DNA of 64,000 bases from Aeromonas rivipollensis (GCF_010974825.1 NZ_JAAILA010000010.1:124001-188000), one strand, 5' to 3'. Positions 26,101 to 39,181 are shown, counted from the stretch's first letter. Translations and numbers: made by a program. Notes: generated from the sequence alone by a model not told the origin.

Positions 26101-26555
26101 AAAATTCCTGTATGGTTTCCTGTACCTGTTGGCCTGAAGCCGGTTCATCCTCGGTCTGTCCCTTGTCACGAGTAGCGCTCGCCCGAGGCCAATACCGAGC
26201 GCGCATTCTTTCCCGAGTCGGACAAAATTTCAACTTGAAGAGGGGGCTTTTTCGCGGAAAAGATCCATTCTCCCCCCAACAATCGACCGTATCGGGTGCC
26301 TGTCAGCCTAACATCGCCAGTCTGAGCGCAAAATGAACATGCATCCGGCCCGCCACCCTAGCCCCAAATTGCATGATGGCGCCGTCACGAGTACAATCTC
26401 GCACCCCTTTTATCAGGAGTATCGAGTCATCTCGTGCTCTGGGTGTACCTCATCGGGTGGCCGTGCGTCGAGTACGGTCGCACCATGCCGATGACCCTAT
26501 ACGGCGCCATCAGGTGGCGCCGTCCTGATTTGCAATCAGACAGAAAGAGTCCAAC
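26101..26555 (+). other. Intergenic region between the L,D-transpeptidase gene and yegQ
   Basis: 455 nt between divergent genes. It holds a 9-bp hairpin at 26501-26523 with the GGCGCC core found in several terminators here, just before the yegQ ribosome site, which could form a leader structure. I see no complete sigma-70 promoter and no credible gene. Confidence 0.5.
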
Positions 26556-28167
<1,612 letters not shown>

Positions 28168-28423
28168 AACCGGCATCAGCGTCTTCGACTCACTGACTGT
28201 ATCCTCCGGGATCCTGTCCATATGGTGGAGACCGAAGAGCAGCTGATGGACAAGTTTGTGCTGATGCACAGGCAGTAAACCGGCATCAGCGTCTGCGCCT
28301 TGTTGACTGCATCCTCCGGGATCCCGCCCATGTGGAGACCGAAGAGCAACTGATGGACAAGTTTGTGCTGATGCACAGGCAGTAAACCGGCATCAGCGTC
28401 TACGCCTATGGACTGCATCATCC
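28168..28423 (+). repeat. Three tandem copies of the yfhL 3' end
   Basis: Native gcatcagcgtct at 28067 recurs at 28173, 28283 and 28390 (spacings 106, 110, 107). The first two copies are complete to a stop. Both encode DCILRDP then a tail identical in protein to native [17 protein letters not shown]; the base changes there are synonymous (caa to cag). Copies 1 and 2 share a changed middle (CTCCGG for the native ATCTGG), so they share one ancestor. Copy 1 is in frame with the native stop (111 nt). Copy 3 breaks off at the terminator. Not a CRISPR. Confidence 0.9.
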
Positions 28424-28430
28424 AGAAATA

Positions 28431-28458
28431 GAAAAAGCCGGGCATGCCCGGCTTTTTC
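28431..28458 (+). terminator. Terminator after yfhL copies
   Basis: Perfect 13-bp stem GAAAAAGCCGGGC / GCCCGGCTTTTTC with 2-nt centre; symmetric A/T flanks suit both yfhL (+) and the gene ending at 28477 (-). Confidence 0.9.
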
Positions 28459-28476
28459 TATTGCGCTGCAGCCCGG

Positions 28477-28869
28477 TCAGGGCTTGATCAGTTTCTGCAG
28501 CGCCTCAAGCTCGCGCTGGGCCTCCAGCAGCTCGGCCTGGGATGCCTCCAGCTTGGCCTGCTTCTTGGCGATCTTGTCCGGCTTGCCCGAGACCCGGGCG
28601 CTCTGCAGATCCGCCAGGCGCTCCTCCACCTCTTGCTTCTGCTTGGCGACCTTCTCTTGCTGCACCTCGACGAGCCCGGCATCGGTGCAATGGGCCTCGA
28701 TGTTGCGCAGGGCCTGCTCCAGGCCCGCCACCTGCTGCGCGTTATCGTGCGCCCGGGCGAAGGTCAGCTGCTCGGTCACCGCCTGATGTCTGGCCTTGCA
28801 GCCGACGTTTTCACTGCCATAGGCCTGTCCGGCCAACAGCAATAATCCTATTCCGGCAATCTTCCACAT
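28477..28869 (-). CDS. DUF1090-family periplasmic protein (YqjC-like)
   Basis: Small secreted protein of 130 residues with a signal peptide (IAGIGLLLLAGQAYGS) and two conserved cysteines (GCKARHQ and AHCTDAG) expected to pair. A long charged coiled coil follows (VEVQQEKVAKQKQEVEERLADLQ ... AQRELEALQKLIKP). Family function unknown; E. coli YqjC is a homologue. Monocistronic, with a bidirectional terminator after it. Confidence 0.85.
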   Translation of the reverse strand: MWKIAGIGLLLLAGQAYGSENVGCKARHQAVTEQLTFARAHDNAQQVAGLEQALRNIEAHCTDAGLVEVQQEKVAKQKQEVEERLADLQSARVSGKPDKIAKKQAKLEASQAELLEAQRELEALQKLIKP

Positions 28870-29028
28870 AACGACCTCTTTGCTCTGTCATACTGGATGG
28901 CCGCCTATGAAACCTGACTCATCTCCCGAGGTCAAGGCACAGGGAAAGGGCTACGACAGAGTTTGCACTGGGTCATGCCGCCGCCAAGCTGGCGACGCTA
29001 CAATGCCCCTTTCAACCCGGAGAGTCCC

Positions 29029-29382
29029 ATGAAACAAGAGATCCTCATCATCGCCAACGGCGCCCCCTATGGCAGCGAGTCCCTGTTCAATGCCCTGCGT
29101 CTGGGGATAGCCCTCAACGAGCAGGAAAGCGTCATCCTGAAGATATTCCTGATGTCCGATGCCGTCGGCGCCGCCCTGGCGGGCCAATCCCCCGCCGAGG
29201 GTTACAACCTGCGCCAGATGCTGGAGATCCTGTTGGCACAGGGCACCGTCATCCGGCTTTGCAAGAGCTGCACCGACGCACGGGGCATCAGCTCCCTGCC
29301 ACTTATCGAGGGCATAGAGATAGGCACCCTGCCCCTGCTGGCCCAGTGGACCCTGGCGGCCGACAAGGTGCTGACCTTCTAG
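29029..29382 (+). CDS. DsrE-family protein (YchN-like)
   Basis: Small cytoplasmic DsrE/F-fold protein of 117 residues. Features are MKQEILIIANGAPYGSESLFNALRLG, SDAVGAALAGQ, and the cysteines of RLCKSCTDARGI, similar to the YchN group, whose members form hexamers and may handle sulfur. The start follows GGAGAGTCCC; the frame upstream to 28963 is not supported. Ends 3 nt from the convergent MFS gene stop. Confidence 0.85.
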   Translation: MKQEILIIANGAPYGSESLFNALRLGIALNEQESVILKIFLMSDAVGAALAGQSPAEGYNLRQMLEILLAQGTVIRLCKSCTDARGISSLPLIEGIEIGTLPLLAQWTLAADKVLTF

Positions 29383-29385
29383 GGA

Positions 29386-30597
29386 TCAGGGCTTGGCCCG
29401 GACCAGCGCAGGGCGTGAGGTCCGGGTACTCAGGCCATAGAGCATCAGGATCGCCAGGCAGAGCAGCGCCATGCAGCCATAGAGCCAGCTGCCCCCCCAG
29501 TTGGCCAGGATCCAGCCCCCCAGCAGGGCACCGATGGCGATCCCGAGCCCGGACATGGAGGCCGCCCCGAAGTAGCTGCCCTTGAGGTGCTCCGGCGCCA
29601 TCTGATCGACCAGCACATTGAGCAGCGGGAACAGGATGCACTCGCCGACGCTCAGCAGGATCACCGCCACTATCCAGTGCCACCAGATAGCGGTATCCCC
29701 GAGCGCGAACTGCAGCTGGGCGCTGAGGAAGAAGGCGACCCCGAGCTGCAGTCGACGCTTGATAGACCAGTTGGCGGTCAGGTGCAGCAGCGGGAACTGC
29801 AGTATCACTATGGTCAGCGCATTGGTGCTCACCAGCCAGCCGATGAGGCGCTCCACTTCCGGGGTGCCCGCCCGGGTCAGATACTGGATGAGCGGTGATT
29901 CGAACTGGGCATAGACCAGCATCAGCAGCATGTTGGCCATCGTCAGCAGCAGGAAGCCCCTGTCTTGCCAGAGCACCCGCAGCACGGCGCGCATGCCCGG
30001 ACCGGCGGCATGGCTTGGCTGACAGGCGGCCAGCCGAAAGCCGACGAAGAAGATGAAGCCCAGCAGCAGATAGCTGACACTGAGCAGCAGGAAGGTCTCC
30101 TGGCGGGCGCTCAGGCCGTAGCTGACCCCGAGCAGGGGGCCTATGGCTGCCCCCAGGTTGAGCAGAAAATAGCGCAGGTGCAGCGCCAACTCGCGGGCTT
30201 TGGGCTCGGCCAGGCTATCGGCCATCAGCGCCTTGCCCGGCGAATCGATGAGCCCGTAGGAGAGCCCGCTGCCGATCACCCCCATCGCCAGCCAGATCAC
30301 CTGATGGGAGAGGCCGAGCAGGGCGACGCTCAGGGCGGACACCAGGCAGCCAAACAGCAGTATGTTGCGCCTCCCCCACTTGTCCGACAGCCAGCCGCCG
30401 TAGAAGCTGACCAGGGTGGAGAGGGCCGCCGTGGCCCCCAGGATGAGGCCGATCAGGGTCGCCGAAAGCCCATAGTCGCGGTAGAGCAGGATGGAGAGAA
30501 AGGGCCAGACCATGAAGAAGGTGGTGCGCACCATGAAGGTGCCCAGGATGACGATCCAGACCAGCGGGGGAAACTGCCTGAGATAGGCCCATGACAT
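29386..30597 (-). CDS. Major facilitator superfamily transporter
   Basis: Twelve-helix inner-membrane carrier of 403 residues; the substrate is unknown. The cytoplasmic loop between TM2 and TM3 has the MFS signature GGWLSDKWGRRN. The opening FPPLVWIVILGTFMVRTTFFMVWPFLSI resembles drug-efflux-type carriers of the YdeE/MdtH kind. The C-terminus ends RTSRPALVRAKP. The gene stands alone and is convergent with the DsrE gene. Confidence 0.85.
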   Translation of the reverse strand: MSWAYLRQFPPLVWIVILGTFMVRTTFFMVWPFLSILLYRDYGLSATLIGLILGATAALSTLVSFYGGWLSDKWGRRNILLFGCLVSALSVALLGLSHQVIWLAMGVIGSGLSYGLIDSPGKALMADSLAEPKARELALHLRYFLLNLGAAIGPLLGVSYGLSARQETFLLLSVSYLLLGFIFFVGFRLAACQPSHAAGPGMRAVLRVLWQDRGFLLLTMANMLLMLVYAQFESPLIQYLTRAGTPEVERLIGWLVSTNALTIVILQFPLLHLTANWSIKRRLQLGVAFFLSAQLQFALGDTAIWWHWIVAVILLSVGECILFPLLNVLVDQMAPEHLKGSYFGAASMSGLGIAIGALLGGWILANWGGSWLYGCMALLCLAILMLYGLSTRTSRPALVRAKP

Positions 30598-30703
30598 GCT
30601 GCACTTCCTTTTGACAACGTGACGGCGAGTCGTCCCTTATAGCAACTGGCGCCAAAAGGAACAAGGCATCTTCTCCCTGGACCCCTCAGGCAGACAGGCA
30701 CAA

Positions 30704-30729
30704 AAAAGCCGACCCTGAGGTCGGCTTTT
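30704..30729 (-). terminator. pnp terminator
   Basis: 11-bp stem AAAAGCCGACC / GGTCGGCTTTT, loop CTGA, 15 nt past pnp; T-run on the minus strand. Confidence 0.85.
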
Positions 30730-30744
30730 CACAGAGCGGATGCC

Positions 30745-32886
30745 TTATTCGGCAGCCGGCTCTTCGGCAACGGCCACGTCGGCAACCGGGGCGGCGGCTT
30801 CGGTCGGTGCATTCGCTTCCTTGATGGAGAGACGCACACGGCCTTGACGGTCCACTTCCAGTACCTTCACCTTCACAACGTCACCGATCTTCAGGAAGTC
30901 GGCCACGTTCTGCACGCGGGCATCGGTGATCTGGGAGATGTGTACCAGACCGTCTTTACCCGGCAGGATATTGACGAAGGCGCCGAAATCGGCCAGACGC
31001 ACAACCTTGCCTTCATAGATGCGGTTCACTTCGATCTCGGCGGTGATGGCCTCGATGCGACGGATGGCTTCCATGGCGGCTTCGTTGGCAACGGCGGAGA
31101 TGCGGACTGTACCGTCATCATCCAGCTCGATGTTGGTGCCGGTCTCTTCGGTCAGGGCACGGATCACGGAACCGCCCTTGCCGATGACATCCTTGATCTT
31201 CTCAGGATTGATCTTGATGGTGTGGATGCGCGGGGCGAAATCGGAGATCTCGGCACGCGGCGCCTGGATGGCTTCGTCCATGACCTTCAGGATGTGCAGG
31301 CGAGCGCCACGAGCTTGCTTGAGGGCAATCTCCATGATCTCTTTGGTGATGCCTTCGATCTTGATGTCCATCTGCAGCGCGGTGATACCCTGGGTAGTAC
31401 CGGCTACCTTGAAGTCCATGTCGCCCAGGTGATCTTCATCACCCAGGATGTCGGACAGCACGACGAAACCTTCTTCTTCCTTCACCAGACCCATGGCGAT
31501 ACCGGCAACGGAGGCCTTGATCGGCACACCCGCGTCCATCAGCGCCAGGGAGGAACCACAGACGGAGGCCATGGAGGAGGAACCGTTGGATTCGGTGATT
31601 TCAGACACCACGCGTACCACGTACGGGAACTCGGCGGCGCTCGGCATCACGGCAGCAACGCCGCGCTTGGCCAGACGACCATGACCGATTTCACGACGCT
31701 TGGGGCTGCCCATCATGCCGGTCTCGCCGACGCAGTACGGCGGGAAGTTGTAGTGCAGCATGAAGCGGTCGGCACGGTGGCCGGCCAGCTCGTCGATGTT
31801 CTGGGCGTCACGCTCGGTACCCAGAGTCGCAACCACGATGGCCTGAGTCTCACCACGAGTGAACAGGGCGGAGCCGTGAGCACGGGGCAGGATGCCGGTG
31901 CCGACAGACAGGGCGCGGATCATTTCCGGATCGCGACCATCGATGCGCGGCTCGCCACGGACCACACGGCCACGGACGATGCGGCTTTCCAGGCTGTGGA
32001 ACTCTTCGCCGATCTTCTTGGCATCTTCTTCCACGCCGGAGGCGATGACTTGCTCAACCACACGGGACTTGATGGCACCGATGGCGGCGTAACGCACGGC
32101 CTTCTCGGTGATGCGGTAGGCTTCACCCAGTTCGGCGGTGGCCAGCTCGGCAACCTTGGCTTTCAGCGCTTCGTTGACGGCAGGCGGGGTCCAGTCCCAC
32201 GGCTGGGTACCCACGTCGGCGGCGAATTCGTTGATGGCGTTGATCACCACCTGCATCTGCTCGTGGCCATAGACCACGGCGCCCAGCATCACCTCTTCGG
32301 AGAGGATGGCCGCTTCGGATTCCACCATCAGCACGGCGTTGGCGGTACCGGCAACCACCAGATCCAGATCGCTCTGGGGCAGTTCGGTGGTGGTCGGGTT
32401 CAGCACGAACTGACCGTTCATGTAACCCACGCGGGCAGCAGCAATCGGGCCGCCGAACGGGATACCGGAGATGGCCAGGGCAGCAGAGGCACCGATCATG
32501 GCTACGATGTCGGGGGACACGGCCGGGTTCACGGACATGACGGTGGCAACCACCTGAACCTCATTGAGGAAGCCTTCCGGGAACAGCGGACGAATAGGAC
32601 GGTCGATCAGGCGGGAGATGAGGGTCTCACCTTCGCTCGGACGGCCTTCACGACGGAAGAAACCACCCGGGATACGACCAGCAGCATAGGTACGCTCCTG
32701 GTAGTTGACGGTCAGCGGGAAGAAATCACGGCCGTGATCGGCCTCTTTCTTGCCGACGACGGTCACAAATACGCAGGTATCGTCCATGCTGACCATAACG
32801 GCCGCAGTGGCTTGACGGGCCATCACACCGGTTTCCAGGGTGACGGTGTGTTGACCGTACTGGAATGACTTTACAATAGGATTCAC
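30745..32886 (-). CDS. pnp: Polynucleotide phosphorylase
   Basis: 3'-5' phosphorolytic exoribonuclease, core of the RNA degradosome. It has 713 residues (E. coli 711). Two RNase PH domains are present (the second with [23 protein letters not shown] and [19 protein letters not shown]), then a KH domain ([20 protein letters not shown]) and an S1 domain ([21 protein letters not shown]). The Ala/Glu-rich tail ends EEPAAE. It lies downstream of rpsO, as in E. coli, where RNase III and PNPase itself act on the leader to autoregulate; the 180-nt spacer could serve that, but I did not model it. Confidence 0.97.
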   Translation of the reverse strand: MNPIVKSFQYGQHTVTLETGVMARQATAAVMVSMDDTCVFVTVVGKKEADHGRDFFPLTVNYQERTYAAGRIPGGFFRREGRPSEGETLISRLIDRPIRPLFPEGFLNEVQVVATVMSVNPAVSPDIVAMIGASAALAISGIPFGGPIAAARVGYMNGQFVLNPTTTELPQSDLDLVVAGTANAVLMVESEAAILSEEVMLGAVVYGHEQMQVVINAINEFAADVGTQPWDWTPPAVNEALKAKVAELATAELGEAYRITEKAVRYAAIGAIKSRVVEQVIASGVEEDAKKIGEEFHSLESRIVRGRVVRGEPRIDGRDPEMIRALSVGTGILPRAHGSALFTRGETQAIVVATLGTERDAQNIDELAGHRADRFMLHYNFPPYCVGETGMMGSPKRREIGHGRLAKRGVAAVMPSAAEFPYVVRVVSEITESNGSSSMASVCGSSLALMDAGVPIKASVAGIAMGLVKEEEGFVVLSDILGDEDHLGDMDFKVAGTTQGITALQMDIKIEGITKEIMEIALKQARGARLHILKVMDEAIQAPRAEISDFAPRIHTIKINPEKIKDVIGKGGSVIRALTEETGTNIELDDDGTVRISAVANEAAMEAIRRIEAITAEIEVNRIYEGKVVRLADFGAFVNILPGKDGLVHISQITDARVQNVADFLKIGDVVKVKVLEVDRQGRVRLSIKEANAPTEAAAPVADVAVAEEPAAE

Positions 32887-33017
32887 GTGAATTTCCTTTT
32901 TACAATTTGGCGCTTTAAATTCGCGTGCAAGTATACTTGATTCGCATCAAAAGGTAAGCGGTGGCGCGCATTCTGTGAGGCAGGCAACGGTTTGCTGCGC
33001 GATAAAAATGATCCATA

Positions 33018-33047
33018 AAAAAGGGGAACCTCACGGTTCCCCTTTTT
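33018..33047 (-). terminator. rpsO terminator
   Basis: Perfect 13-bp stem with loop TCAC, A- and T-runs on both sides, 20 nt after rpsO. Partial readthrough into pnp is expected from the conserved operon. Confidence 0.9.
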
Positions 33048-33066
33048 CGCGAAATCTGATGGTCGA

Positions 33067-33336
33067 TTAACGACGCAGACCCAGCTTGGCGATCAGAGCA
33101 GCGTAACGCTGAACGTCTTTACGCTTCAGGTAGTCCAGCAGCTTACGACGCTGGGAAACCATGCGCAGCAGACCGCGACGACCGTGGTGATCCTTGGAGT
33201 GCTCCTTGAAGTGACCTTGCAGATGGTTGATCTGGGCAGTCAGCAGGGCAACCTGCACTTCGGGGGAACCGGTGTCGTTGGCGCAACGAGCGTTGTCAGC
33301 AACGATGGAAGCTTTGATCTCAGCATTTAGAGACAT
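33067..33336 (-). CDS. rpsO: 30S ribosomal protein uS15
   Basis: Binds the 16S rRNA central domain and bridges to the 50S subunit. It has 89 residues, equal to E. coli. Conserved [34 protein letters not shown] and the end [21 protein letters not shown] are both present. It has its own promoter upstream and a terminator downstream, between truB and pnp. Confidence 0.98.
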   Translation of the reverse strand: MSLNAEIKASIVADNARCANDTGSPEVQVALLTAQINHLQGHFKEHSKDHHGRRGLLRMVSQRRKLLDYLKRKDVQRYAALIAKLGLRR

Positions 33337-33405
33337 GGTATTACTCCAGTAGAGTGTTTAAAGGTTCACAGCCAATCTCTAATTCAGCCGTGAAATGAGG
33401 GCGGT

Positions 33406-33434
33406 ATCATAATCGCAGCCGCCCCTTTTCGCAA
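33406..33434 (-). promoter_or_regulatory. Sigma-70 promoter of rpsO
   Basis: On the minus strand TTGCGA (33434-33429) and TATGAT (33411-33406) are separated by 17 nt, about 70 nt upstream of the rpsO start. A good consensus-like promoter in the right place. Confidence 0.7.
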
Positions 33435-33496
33435 CGATAAAGAGGACCGAGCTGCACGCACCCTGGCCGGTAAGCCAGAGCGATGCCGCCAGAGGA

Positions 33497-34456
33497 TCAC
33501 TCCTCGTTGTTATCGTCGTGATAACGCACCAGTCGCTTGGGGGCGACCCGCCCTTCGTCGTCGATTTCGCCGACGCCGATGAACTCGCGCTCAGGACCGA
33601 CCGTCATGCGGACCTGGCCGCTTTGCGGCGCACCTGCCACCTGCACGGCCTGGCCCTGGTTCACATAGGCGGCCACGGCCGTCAGCATGTTCACCTCGGG
33701 CAGAGACGCCACTGCGGTATCCATCGGCAGCAACAGGGGATCCAGCTGCTCCCGCGGCGGAATGCTCTCGGCCTTGGCCTGCTCGAAGATGCACTCGAGC
33801 TGATCCAGGGTCAGCATCCTGTCATAGGGATAGCTGGCCACCTGGGTGCGACGCAGCTGGGTGACATGGGCGCCACAGCCCAGCACTTCGCCGAGATCGT
33901 CCACCAGGGAGCGGATGTAGGTGCCCTTGCTGCAATGCACCTCGAGGCGCACCTCATCCCCTTCGAAACTCAGCAGTTTGAGCTCGAATACGGTGATGGG
34001 GCGGGCTTCCCGCTCGATCTCTATGCCTTCACGGGCGTACTCGTAGAGCGGACGACCGTTGTGCTTGAGGGCGGAGTACATGGACGGCACCTGCATGATG
34101 GGGCCGCGGAACTGGTCCAGCGCCTCGATCAGGGTACCCACGGCCACGTTCACCGGACGGATGGAGACCACCTCGCCGTCGGAGTCGCTGGTGTTGGTGC
34201 GCTCGCCCAGCTTGGCGGTCACCTCATAGCGCTTGTCCGCCTCCAGCAGATACTGGGAGAACTTGGTGGCCTCACCGAGGCAGATCGGCAACATGCCGGT
34301 CGCCAGGGGATCCAGGGCGCCGGTGTGGCCGGCCTTGGCCGCGTTGTAGATCCGTTTGACCCTCTGCAACACATCGTTGGAAGTCAGACCGGTCGGCTTG
34401 TCCAGCAGCAGGATACCGTGTACGTCACGGCCCTTGAAACGACGTCTTCGAGACAT
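33497..34456 (-). CDS. truB: tRNA pseudouridine-55 synthase
   Basis: Converts U55 of the T-loop of tRNAs to pseudouridine. It has 319 residues (E. coli 314). Motif [19 protein letters not shown]; catalytic Asp in [42 protein letters not shown]-terminal PUA-like domain. The [10 protein letters not shown] start is chosen because it lies 1 nt past the rbfA stop and matches the family; the open frame running into rbfA is not used. Confidence 0.96.
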   Translation of the reverse strand: MSRRRRFKGRDVHGILLLDKPTGLTSNDVLQRVKRIYNAAKAGHTGALDPLATGMLPICLGEATKFSQYLLEADKRYEVTAKLGERTNTSDSDGEVVSIRPVNVAVGTLIEALDQFRGPIMQVPSMYSALKHNGRPLYEYAREGIEIEREARPITVFELKLLSFEGDEVRLEVHCSKGTYIRSLVDDLGEVLGCGAHVTQLRRTQVASYPYDRMLTLDQLECIFEQAKAESIPPREQLDPLLLPMDTAVASLPEVNMLTAVAAYVNQGQAVQVAGAPQSGQVRMTVGPEREFIGVGEIDDEGRVAPKRLVRYHDDNNEE

Positions 34457-34457
34457 C

Positions 34458-34892
34458 TCAGGCTTTGTCCTCAGTAGTATCATCCGGTGCGGCTTCGTCT
34501 TCTTCACGACCGGCTTCGGTCATGCGACGCTTGTCTTCACGCACAGTGTTGGTCACCAGGTTGGAGAGGCGCATCCCCTCGACCAGGGTCTGGTCGTAGT
34601 AGAAACGCAGCTCAGGCACCACCCGCAGACGCATGGCGCTGCCAAGCAGGCTGCGAATGTAACCGGCCGCTTCGGTCAGGCCCTTGAGCCCTTCCGCGAT
34701 GCGCTCGGCGTCATTCTCCAGCTGCAGGAAGGTGACGTAAATCTTGGCATAGTTGAGGTCCTTGGAGACTTCCACGTCGGAGACGGTCACCATGCCGATG
34801 CGCGGGTCTTTCACCTCGCGCTGCAGGATCAGCGCGATTTCGCGCTGGATCTGCTGCCCGACCCGACGGGTCCGGCTGAATTCTCTGGCCAT
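34458..34892 (-). CDS. rbfA: 30S ribosome-binding factor A
   Basis: KH-fold factor for late 16S rRNA 5'-end maturation and cold adaptation. It has 144 residues (E. coli 133). Family features are [51 protein letters not shown] and [17 protein letters not shown]. The acidic tail ends DDTTEDKA, as usual. Between infB and truB, with truB starting 1 nt after its stop. Confidence 0.96.
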   Translation of the reverse strand: MAREFSRTRRVGQQIQREIALILQREVKDPRIGMVTVSDVEVSKDLNYAKIYVTFLQLENDAERIAEGLKGLTEAAGYIRSLLGSAMRLRVVPELRFYYDQTLVEGMRLSNLVTNTVREDKRRMTEAGREEDEAAPDDTTEDKA

Positions 34893-34907
34893 ATTCTATC
34901 CTGCGAT

Positions 34908-34931
34908 AAAAGGGGGCCGCAGCCCCCTATT
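34908..34931 (-). terminator. Hairpin between infB and rbfA
   Basis: 7-bp G/C stem with loop CGCA (8 bp with the flanking pair), followed by TTTTATC on the minus strand. A weak terminator or processing site inside a conserved operon, so readthrough is likely. Confidence 0.55.
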
Positions 34932-34947
34932 TTGTCTAACTGTCGGC

Positions 34948-37644
34948 TTACAGAGTCCGTTGAATTTCAATGGTCTCGTAAACTTCGATCTGGTCGCCTT
35001 CGCGTACGTCGTTGTAGTTCTTGACCGCGATACCACACTCGTAACCGTTGCGGACCTCGTTGACGTCATCCTTGAAGCGGCGCAGGGATTCCAGCTCGCC
35101 TTCATAGATAACCACGTTGTCACGCAGAACGCGAATACGGTTGGAACGCTTGACCACACCTTCGGTAACCATACAGCCGGCAACGGCGCCGAACTTCGGT
35201 GACTTGAAGACGCTACGGACTTCAGCCAGACCGATGATCTCCTGACGATACTCAGGAGCCAGCTTGCCGCTCATGGCCTGCTTCACTTCGTCGATCAAAT
35301 CATAGATGACGGAGTAGTAACGCAGATCCAGGCTCTCGGACTCGATGACCTTGCGCGCAGAAGCGTCGGCACGGACGTTGAAGCCCACCAGGATGGCGCT
35401 GGAAGCAGCCGCCAGGGTAGCGTCGGTTTCGGTGATGCCACCGACCCCTGAACCCACGATCTTGACCTTGACTTCGTCGGTAGAGAGCTGAACCAGCGCA
35501 TCGCAGATAGCTTGCACCGAACCCTGTACGTCGGCCTTGATCACCACGTTCACTTCGGACACTTCGCCCTCGGTCATGTTGGCGAACATGTTTTCCAGCT
35601 TGGCCTTCTGCTGGCGAGCCAGCTTGACGTCGCGGAACTTGCCCTGACGATAGAGTGCCACTTCACGGGCCTTCTTCTCGTCACGTACAACGGTGGCTTC
35701 ATCACCAGCAGACGGCACCCCGGACAGACCCAGGATTTCCACCGGCAGGGACGGGCCCGCTTCCTTGATCTCGCGACCCAGTTCGTCACGCATGGCACGG
35801 ATACGACCGTATTCCAGACCACAGAGTACGATGTCGCCCTGGCGCAGGGTACCTTCTTGTACCAGCACAGTGGCAACCGGACCACGACCCTTGTCCAGGA
35901 AGGATTCGATCACGACGCCGCTGGCCATGCCATCGACAACCGCTTTCAATTCCAGTACTTCGGACTGGATCAGGATGGCTTCCAGCAGGTCGTCGATGCC
36001 TTCGCCAGACTTGGCGGAGACGTGAACGAACTGGCTGTCGCCACCCCAGTCTTCGGACATGACGTTGTAACGGGCCAGCTCGGTCTTGACGCGATCCGGA
36101 TCCGCTTCGGGCTTGTCGATCTTGTTGACCGCAACCACGATGGGCACTTCTGCCGCCTTGGCGTGCTGGATGGCTTCGATGGTCTGCGGCATGACGCCGT
36201 CATCGGCAGCAACAACCAGAACGACGATATCGGTCGACTTGGCACCACGAGCACGCATGGAGGTAAAGGCAGCGTGACCCGGAGTATCCAGGAAGGTGAT
36301 CATGCCACTGTCGGTCTCGACGTGGTAGGCACCGATGTGCTGGGTAATACCACCGGCTTCGCCAGCGGCAACCTTGGCTTTACGGATGTAATCCAGCAGC
36401 GAGGTCTTGCCGTGGTCGACGTGACCCATGATGGTCACGACTGGCGCGCGCGGCTTGGCTTCGGAGGTCTCGTCACGATCGGACAGTACCGCCTCTTCCA
36501 GCTCGTTCTCGCGACGCAGCAATACCTTGTGACCCATCTCCTCGGCGACCAGCTGAGCGGTCTCCTGATCGATCACCTGGTTGATGGTCGCCATGGCGCC
36601 CATCTTCATCATCGCCTTGATGACTTCGACACCCTTGACGGCCATCTTGTTGGCCAGCTCGGCCACTGTGATGGTCTCGCCGATGACGACGTCACGGTTC
36701 ACCACGGCGGCAGGCTTGTTGAAGCCGTGCTTCATGGCGTTGGGCATGGCGACCTTGCCGCGCTTGCCTTTGCGAGCACGGGGGTTGCGGGAGTCACGGT
36801 CGTCTTCGCGGCGAGTGGCCTTTTTCGGGGCCTTGACTGCTGCAGCAGCAGTGCGACGACTGGTCTCTTCCTTCCGGTCCAACTCGTCTTCTGCGGCTTG
36901 CGCATGCTTGTTGGTGGTCAGATGGTAGTCACTGCTCTCTTTGGCACGAGCAGCTTCTTCTTCAGCCCAGCGAGGGCCGTTCTGTTCCGCCATGACGCGA
37001 GCCTCTTCGGCTTTCTTCGCGGCGAGTTCTTCTGCTTTTTGCAAAGCGGTTTGTTCCTGTTGGCGCTTCAGTTCTTCTGCTTCGCGCTTGGCCATCTTTT
37101 CTGCCTCTTGCTGAGCTGTGCTAGCGGCTACTTTGGCGGGCTGTGGAGCCTGTCGAGCCTTTGATTGTGCCTCGATCCGCGCCTTTTCCTCAGCTTCACG
37201 ACGAGCCTGCTCAGCCTCACGGCGAGCCTTCTCTTCAGCATCGAGACGGGCCTTGTTTTCGGCCTCGTGACGAGCTTTTTCTTCTGCTTCCAAACGCGCT
37301 TTTTCCTCGGCTTCCGCCTGACGCTGTTCATCTTCCAGCGCCGAGCGTTTTACATAGGTGCGAGTCTTGCGCACTTCAACCTGCACTTCCTTGTTCTTGC
37401 CGCCAGTCCCTTGAACACTCAGGGTGCTCTTGGTCTTGCGCTGCAAAGTCATGCGGGCTGGTGCGGTGATCTCGTCACCTCCATGCTGTTTTTTCAAGTG
37501 AGCCAGCAGAGTCTGTTTCTCAGACTCGCTGACGAGGTCGTCGGCCTTGCTCTTGCTGATACCGGCATCGACAAACTGCTGGAGAAGACGATCAACCGGC
37601 GTGTCGATGTCAGTGGCAAGTTGTTTGACTGATACTTCTGCCAT
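34948..37644 (-). CDS. infB: Translation initiation factor IF-2
   Basis: GTPase that places initiator tRNA in the 30S P site and promotes subunit joining. It has 898 residues (E. coli 890). N-terminal IF2_N subdomain ([24 protein letters not shown]), a long Lys/Glu/Ala-rich linker (about residues 100-260), a second IF2_N-type region, the G domain with [20 protein letters not shown] and NKID, and C-terminal beta-barrel domains ending ETIEIQRTL. Internal starts giving shorter isoforms are known in E. coli; whether they occur here is untested. The initiator tRNA is encoded in the same gene group. Confidence 0.97.
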   Translation of the reverse strand: MAEVSVKQLATDIDTPVDRLLQQFVDAGISKSKADDLVSESEKQTLLAHLKKQHGGDEITAPARMTLQRKTKSTLSVQGTGGKNKEVQVEVRKTRTYVKRSALEDEQRQAEAEEKARLEAEEKARHEAENKARLDAEEKARREAEQARREAEEKARIEAQSKARQAPQPAKVAASTAQQEAEKMAKREAEELKRQQEQTALQKAEELAAKKAEEARVMAEQNGPRWAEEEAARAKESSDYHLTTNKHAQAAEDELDRKEETSRRTAAAAVKAPKKATRREDDRDSRNPRARKGKRGKVAMPNAMKHGFNKPAAVVNRDVVIGETITVAELANKMAVKGVEVIKAMMKMGAMATINQVIDQETAQLVAEEMGHKVLLRRENELEEAVLSDRDETSEAKPRAPVVTIMGHVDHGKTSLLDYIRKAKVAAGEAGGITQHIGAYHVETDSGMITFLDTPGHAAFTSMRARGAKSTDIVVLVVAADDGVMPQTIEAIQHAKAAEVPIVVAVNKIDKPEADPDRVKTELARYNVMSEDWGGDSQFVHVSAKSGEGIDDLLEAILIQSEVLELKAVVDGMASGVVIESFLDKGRGPVATVLVQEGTLRQGDIVLCGLEYGRIRAMRDELGREIKEAGPSLPVEILGLSGVPSAGDEATVVRDEKKAREVALYRQGKFRDVKLARQQKAKLENMFANMTEGEVSEVNVVIKADVQGSVQAICDALVQLSTDEVKVKIVGSGVGGITETDATLAAASSAILVGFNVRADASARKVIESESLDLRYYSVIYDLIDEVKQAMSGKLAPEYRQEIIGLAEVRSVFKSPKFGAVAGCMVTEGVVKRSNRIRVLRDNVVIYEGELESLRRFKDDVNEVRNGYECGIAVKNYNDVREGDQIEVYETIEIQRTL

Positions 37645-37664
37645 TCATTTTCCTCCGTTTGATC

Positions 37665-39167
37665 TTATTCAGACTGCTCTTCTCCGAACCAACAGATATT
37701 GCGAGCAGCCATAATCAGCTCACCGGCTTTCTCAGCGGTCAGCTCTTCAATGTCGGCAAGGTCGTCGATACCTTGCTCTGCCAAATCTTCCAGGGTGCCG
37801 ACGCCGCGAGCGGCCAGGGCATACGCCATTTCACGGCCAAGGCCGTTGAGATTGAGCAGTTCTTCGGAAGGCTCTACGCCGTCGAAGGATTCTTCTTTGG
37901 CCAGGGCCTTGGTGGTCAGGACATCCTTGGCACGCTTGCGCAGCTCTTCCACCATGTCTTCGTCCAGACCGTCGATGGCCAGCAGCTCATTGACGGGTAC
38001 GAAGGCGATCTCTTCCAGGGTGGAGAAACCTTCTTCCATCAGCAGACCGGCGAAATCGTCGTCGATGTCCAGGGCGCTGGTGAACAGGGTCAGGATGCGA
38101 TCGTTCTCGGCCTGGTGCTTGGCACGCATGTCCTCGACGGTCATGACGTTCAGCTCCCAGCCGGTCAGCTGGGAGGCCAGACGCACGTTCTGACCGTTGC
38201 GGCCGATGGCCTGGGCCAGGTTGGCGGCTTCCACGGCGATGTCCATGGTGTGGTTGTCTTCATCAACGATGATGGAGGCCACATCGGCAGGCGCCATGGC
38301 ATTGATCACGTATTGGGCCGGGTTGTCATCGTACAGGACGATGTCGGCACGCTCACCGCTCAGCTCGGCGGAGACGGCCTGAACGCGGGCACCGCGCATG
38401 CCGATACAGGCACCGATCGGGTCGATACGACGATCGTTGGTCTTGACCGCGATCTTGGCGCGGGAACCCGGATCACGGGCGGCGCCCATGATTTCGATCA
38501 TCTCTTCGCCGATTTCCGGCACTTCGATGCGGAACAGCTCTTTCAGGAAGTCAGGGCTGGAGCGGCTGACGAACAGCTGGGAACCACGGGCTTCCGGGCG
38601 GACGGCATAGAGCAGGCCACGGATGCGGTCACCGGGACGGAAGGTCTCACGGGGCAGCATGTCGTCGCGGAAGATCACGGCCTCGGCATTGCTGCCCAGA
38701 TCCAGGATCACGTTGTCGCGGTTGCTCTTCTTGACCACGCCGCTGATGATGGTGCCTTCCTTGTCCTTGAACTGGTCAACGACTTGGGAACGCTCGGCCT
38801 CGCGCACTTTCTGCACGATGACCTGCTTGGCGGTCTGGGTGGTGATGCGGTCGAAGGTCACAGAGTCAATCTGGTCTTCAACATAGTCGCCGATCTGGAT
38901 ATCCGGCTGCTCGATCTGAGCGGCTTCGAGAGTGATTTCCCCGTACGGGTTCTCCATGGAAGCCTGATCGGCCACCACGACCCAACGGCGATAGGTGTCG
39001 TAGTCACCGGTCTTGCGATCGATTTCGACCCGAACTTCAATCTCGCCTTCGTATTTTTTCTTGGTCGCAGTCGCCAGCGCAGTCTCCAGAGCCTGGAAAA
39101 TCTTCTCGCGGGGGACAGCCTTCTCGTTGGACACAGCGTCAACGACCAGCAAAATCTCTTTATTCAT
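37665..39167 (-). CDS. nusA: Transcription termination/antitermination factor NusA
   Basis: Binds RNA polymerase, controlling pausing, termination and rRNA antitermination. It has 500 residues (E. coli 495). N-terminal polymerase-binding domain ([28 protein letters not shown]), S1 domain ([21 protein letters not shown]), KH1-KH2 ([39 protein letters not shown]) and two acidic repeats, of which the second ends NICWFGEE. It lies between rimP and infB. Confidence 0.97.
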   Translation of the reverse strand: MNKEILLVVDAVSNEKAVPREKIFQALETALATATKKKYEGEIEVRVEIDRKTGDYDTYRRWVVVADQASMENPYGEITLEAAQIEQPDIQIGDYVEDQIDSVTFDRITTQTAKQVIVQKVREAERSQVVDQFKDKEGTIISGVVKKSNRDNVILDLGSNAEAVIFRDDMLPRETFRPGDRIRGLLYAVRPEARGSQLFVSRSSPDFLKELFRIEVPEIGEEMIEIMGAARDPGSRAKIAVKTNDRRIDPIGACIGMRGARVQAVSAELSGERADIVLYDDNPAQYVINAMAPADVASIIVDEDNHTMDIAVEAANLAQAIGRNGQNVRLASQLTGWELNVMTVEDMRAKHQAENDRILTLFTSALDIDDDFAGLLMEEGFSTLEEIAFVPVNELLAIDGLDEDMVEELRKRAKDVLTTKALAKEESFDGVEPSEELLNLNGLGREMAYALAARGVGTLEDLAEQGIDDLADIEELTAEKAGELIMAARNICWFGEEQSE

Positions 39168-39181
39168 ATCCGATAGCCTCG

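Noticed and set aside
30844-32868. 674-codon open frame antisense to pnp
   Set aside because: Low-complexity His/Asp/Gly shadow of a well-supported PNPase gene.
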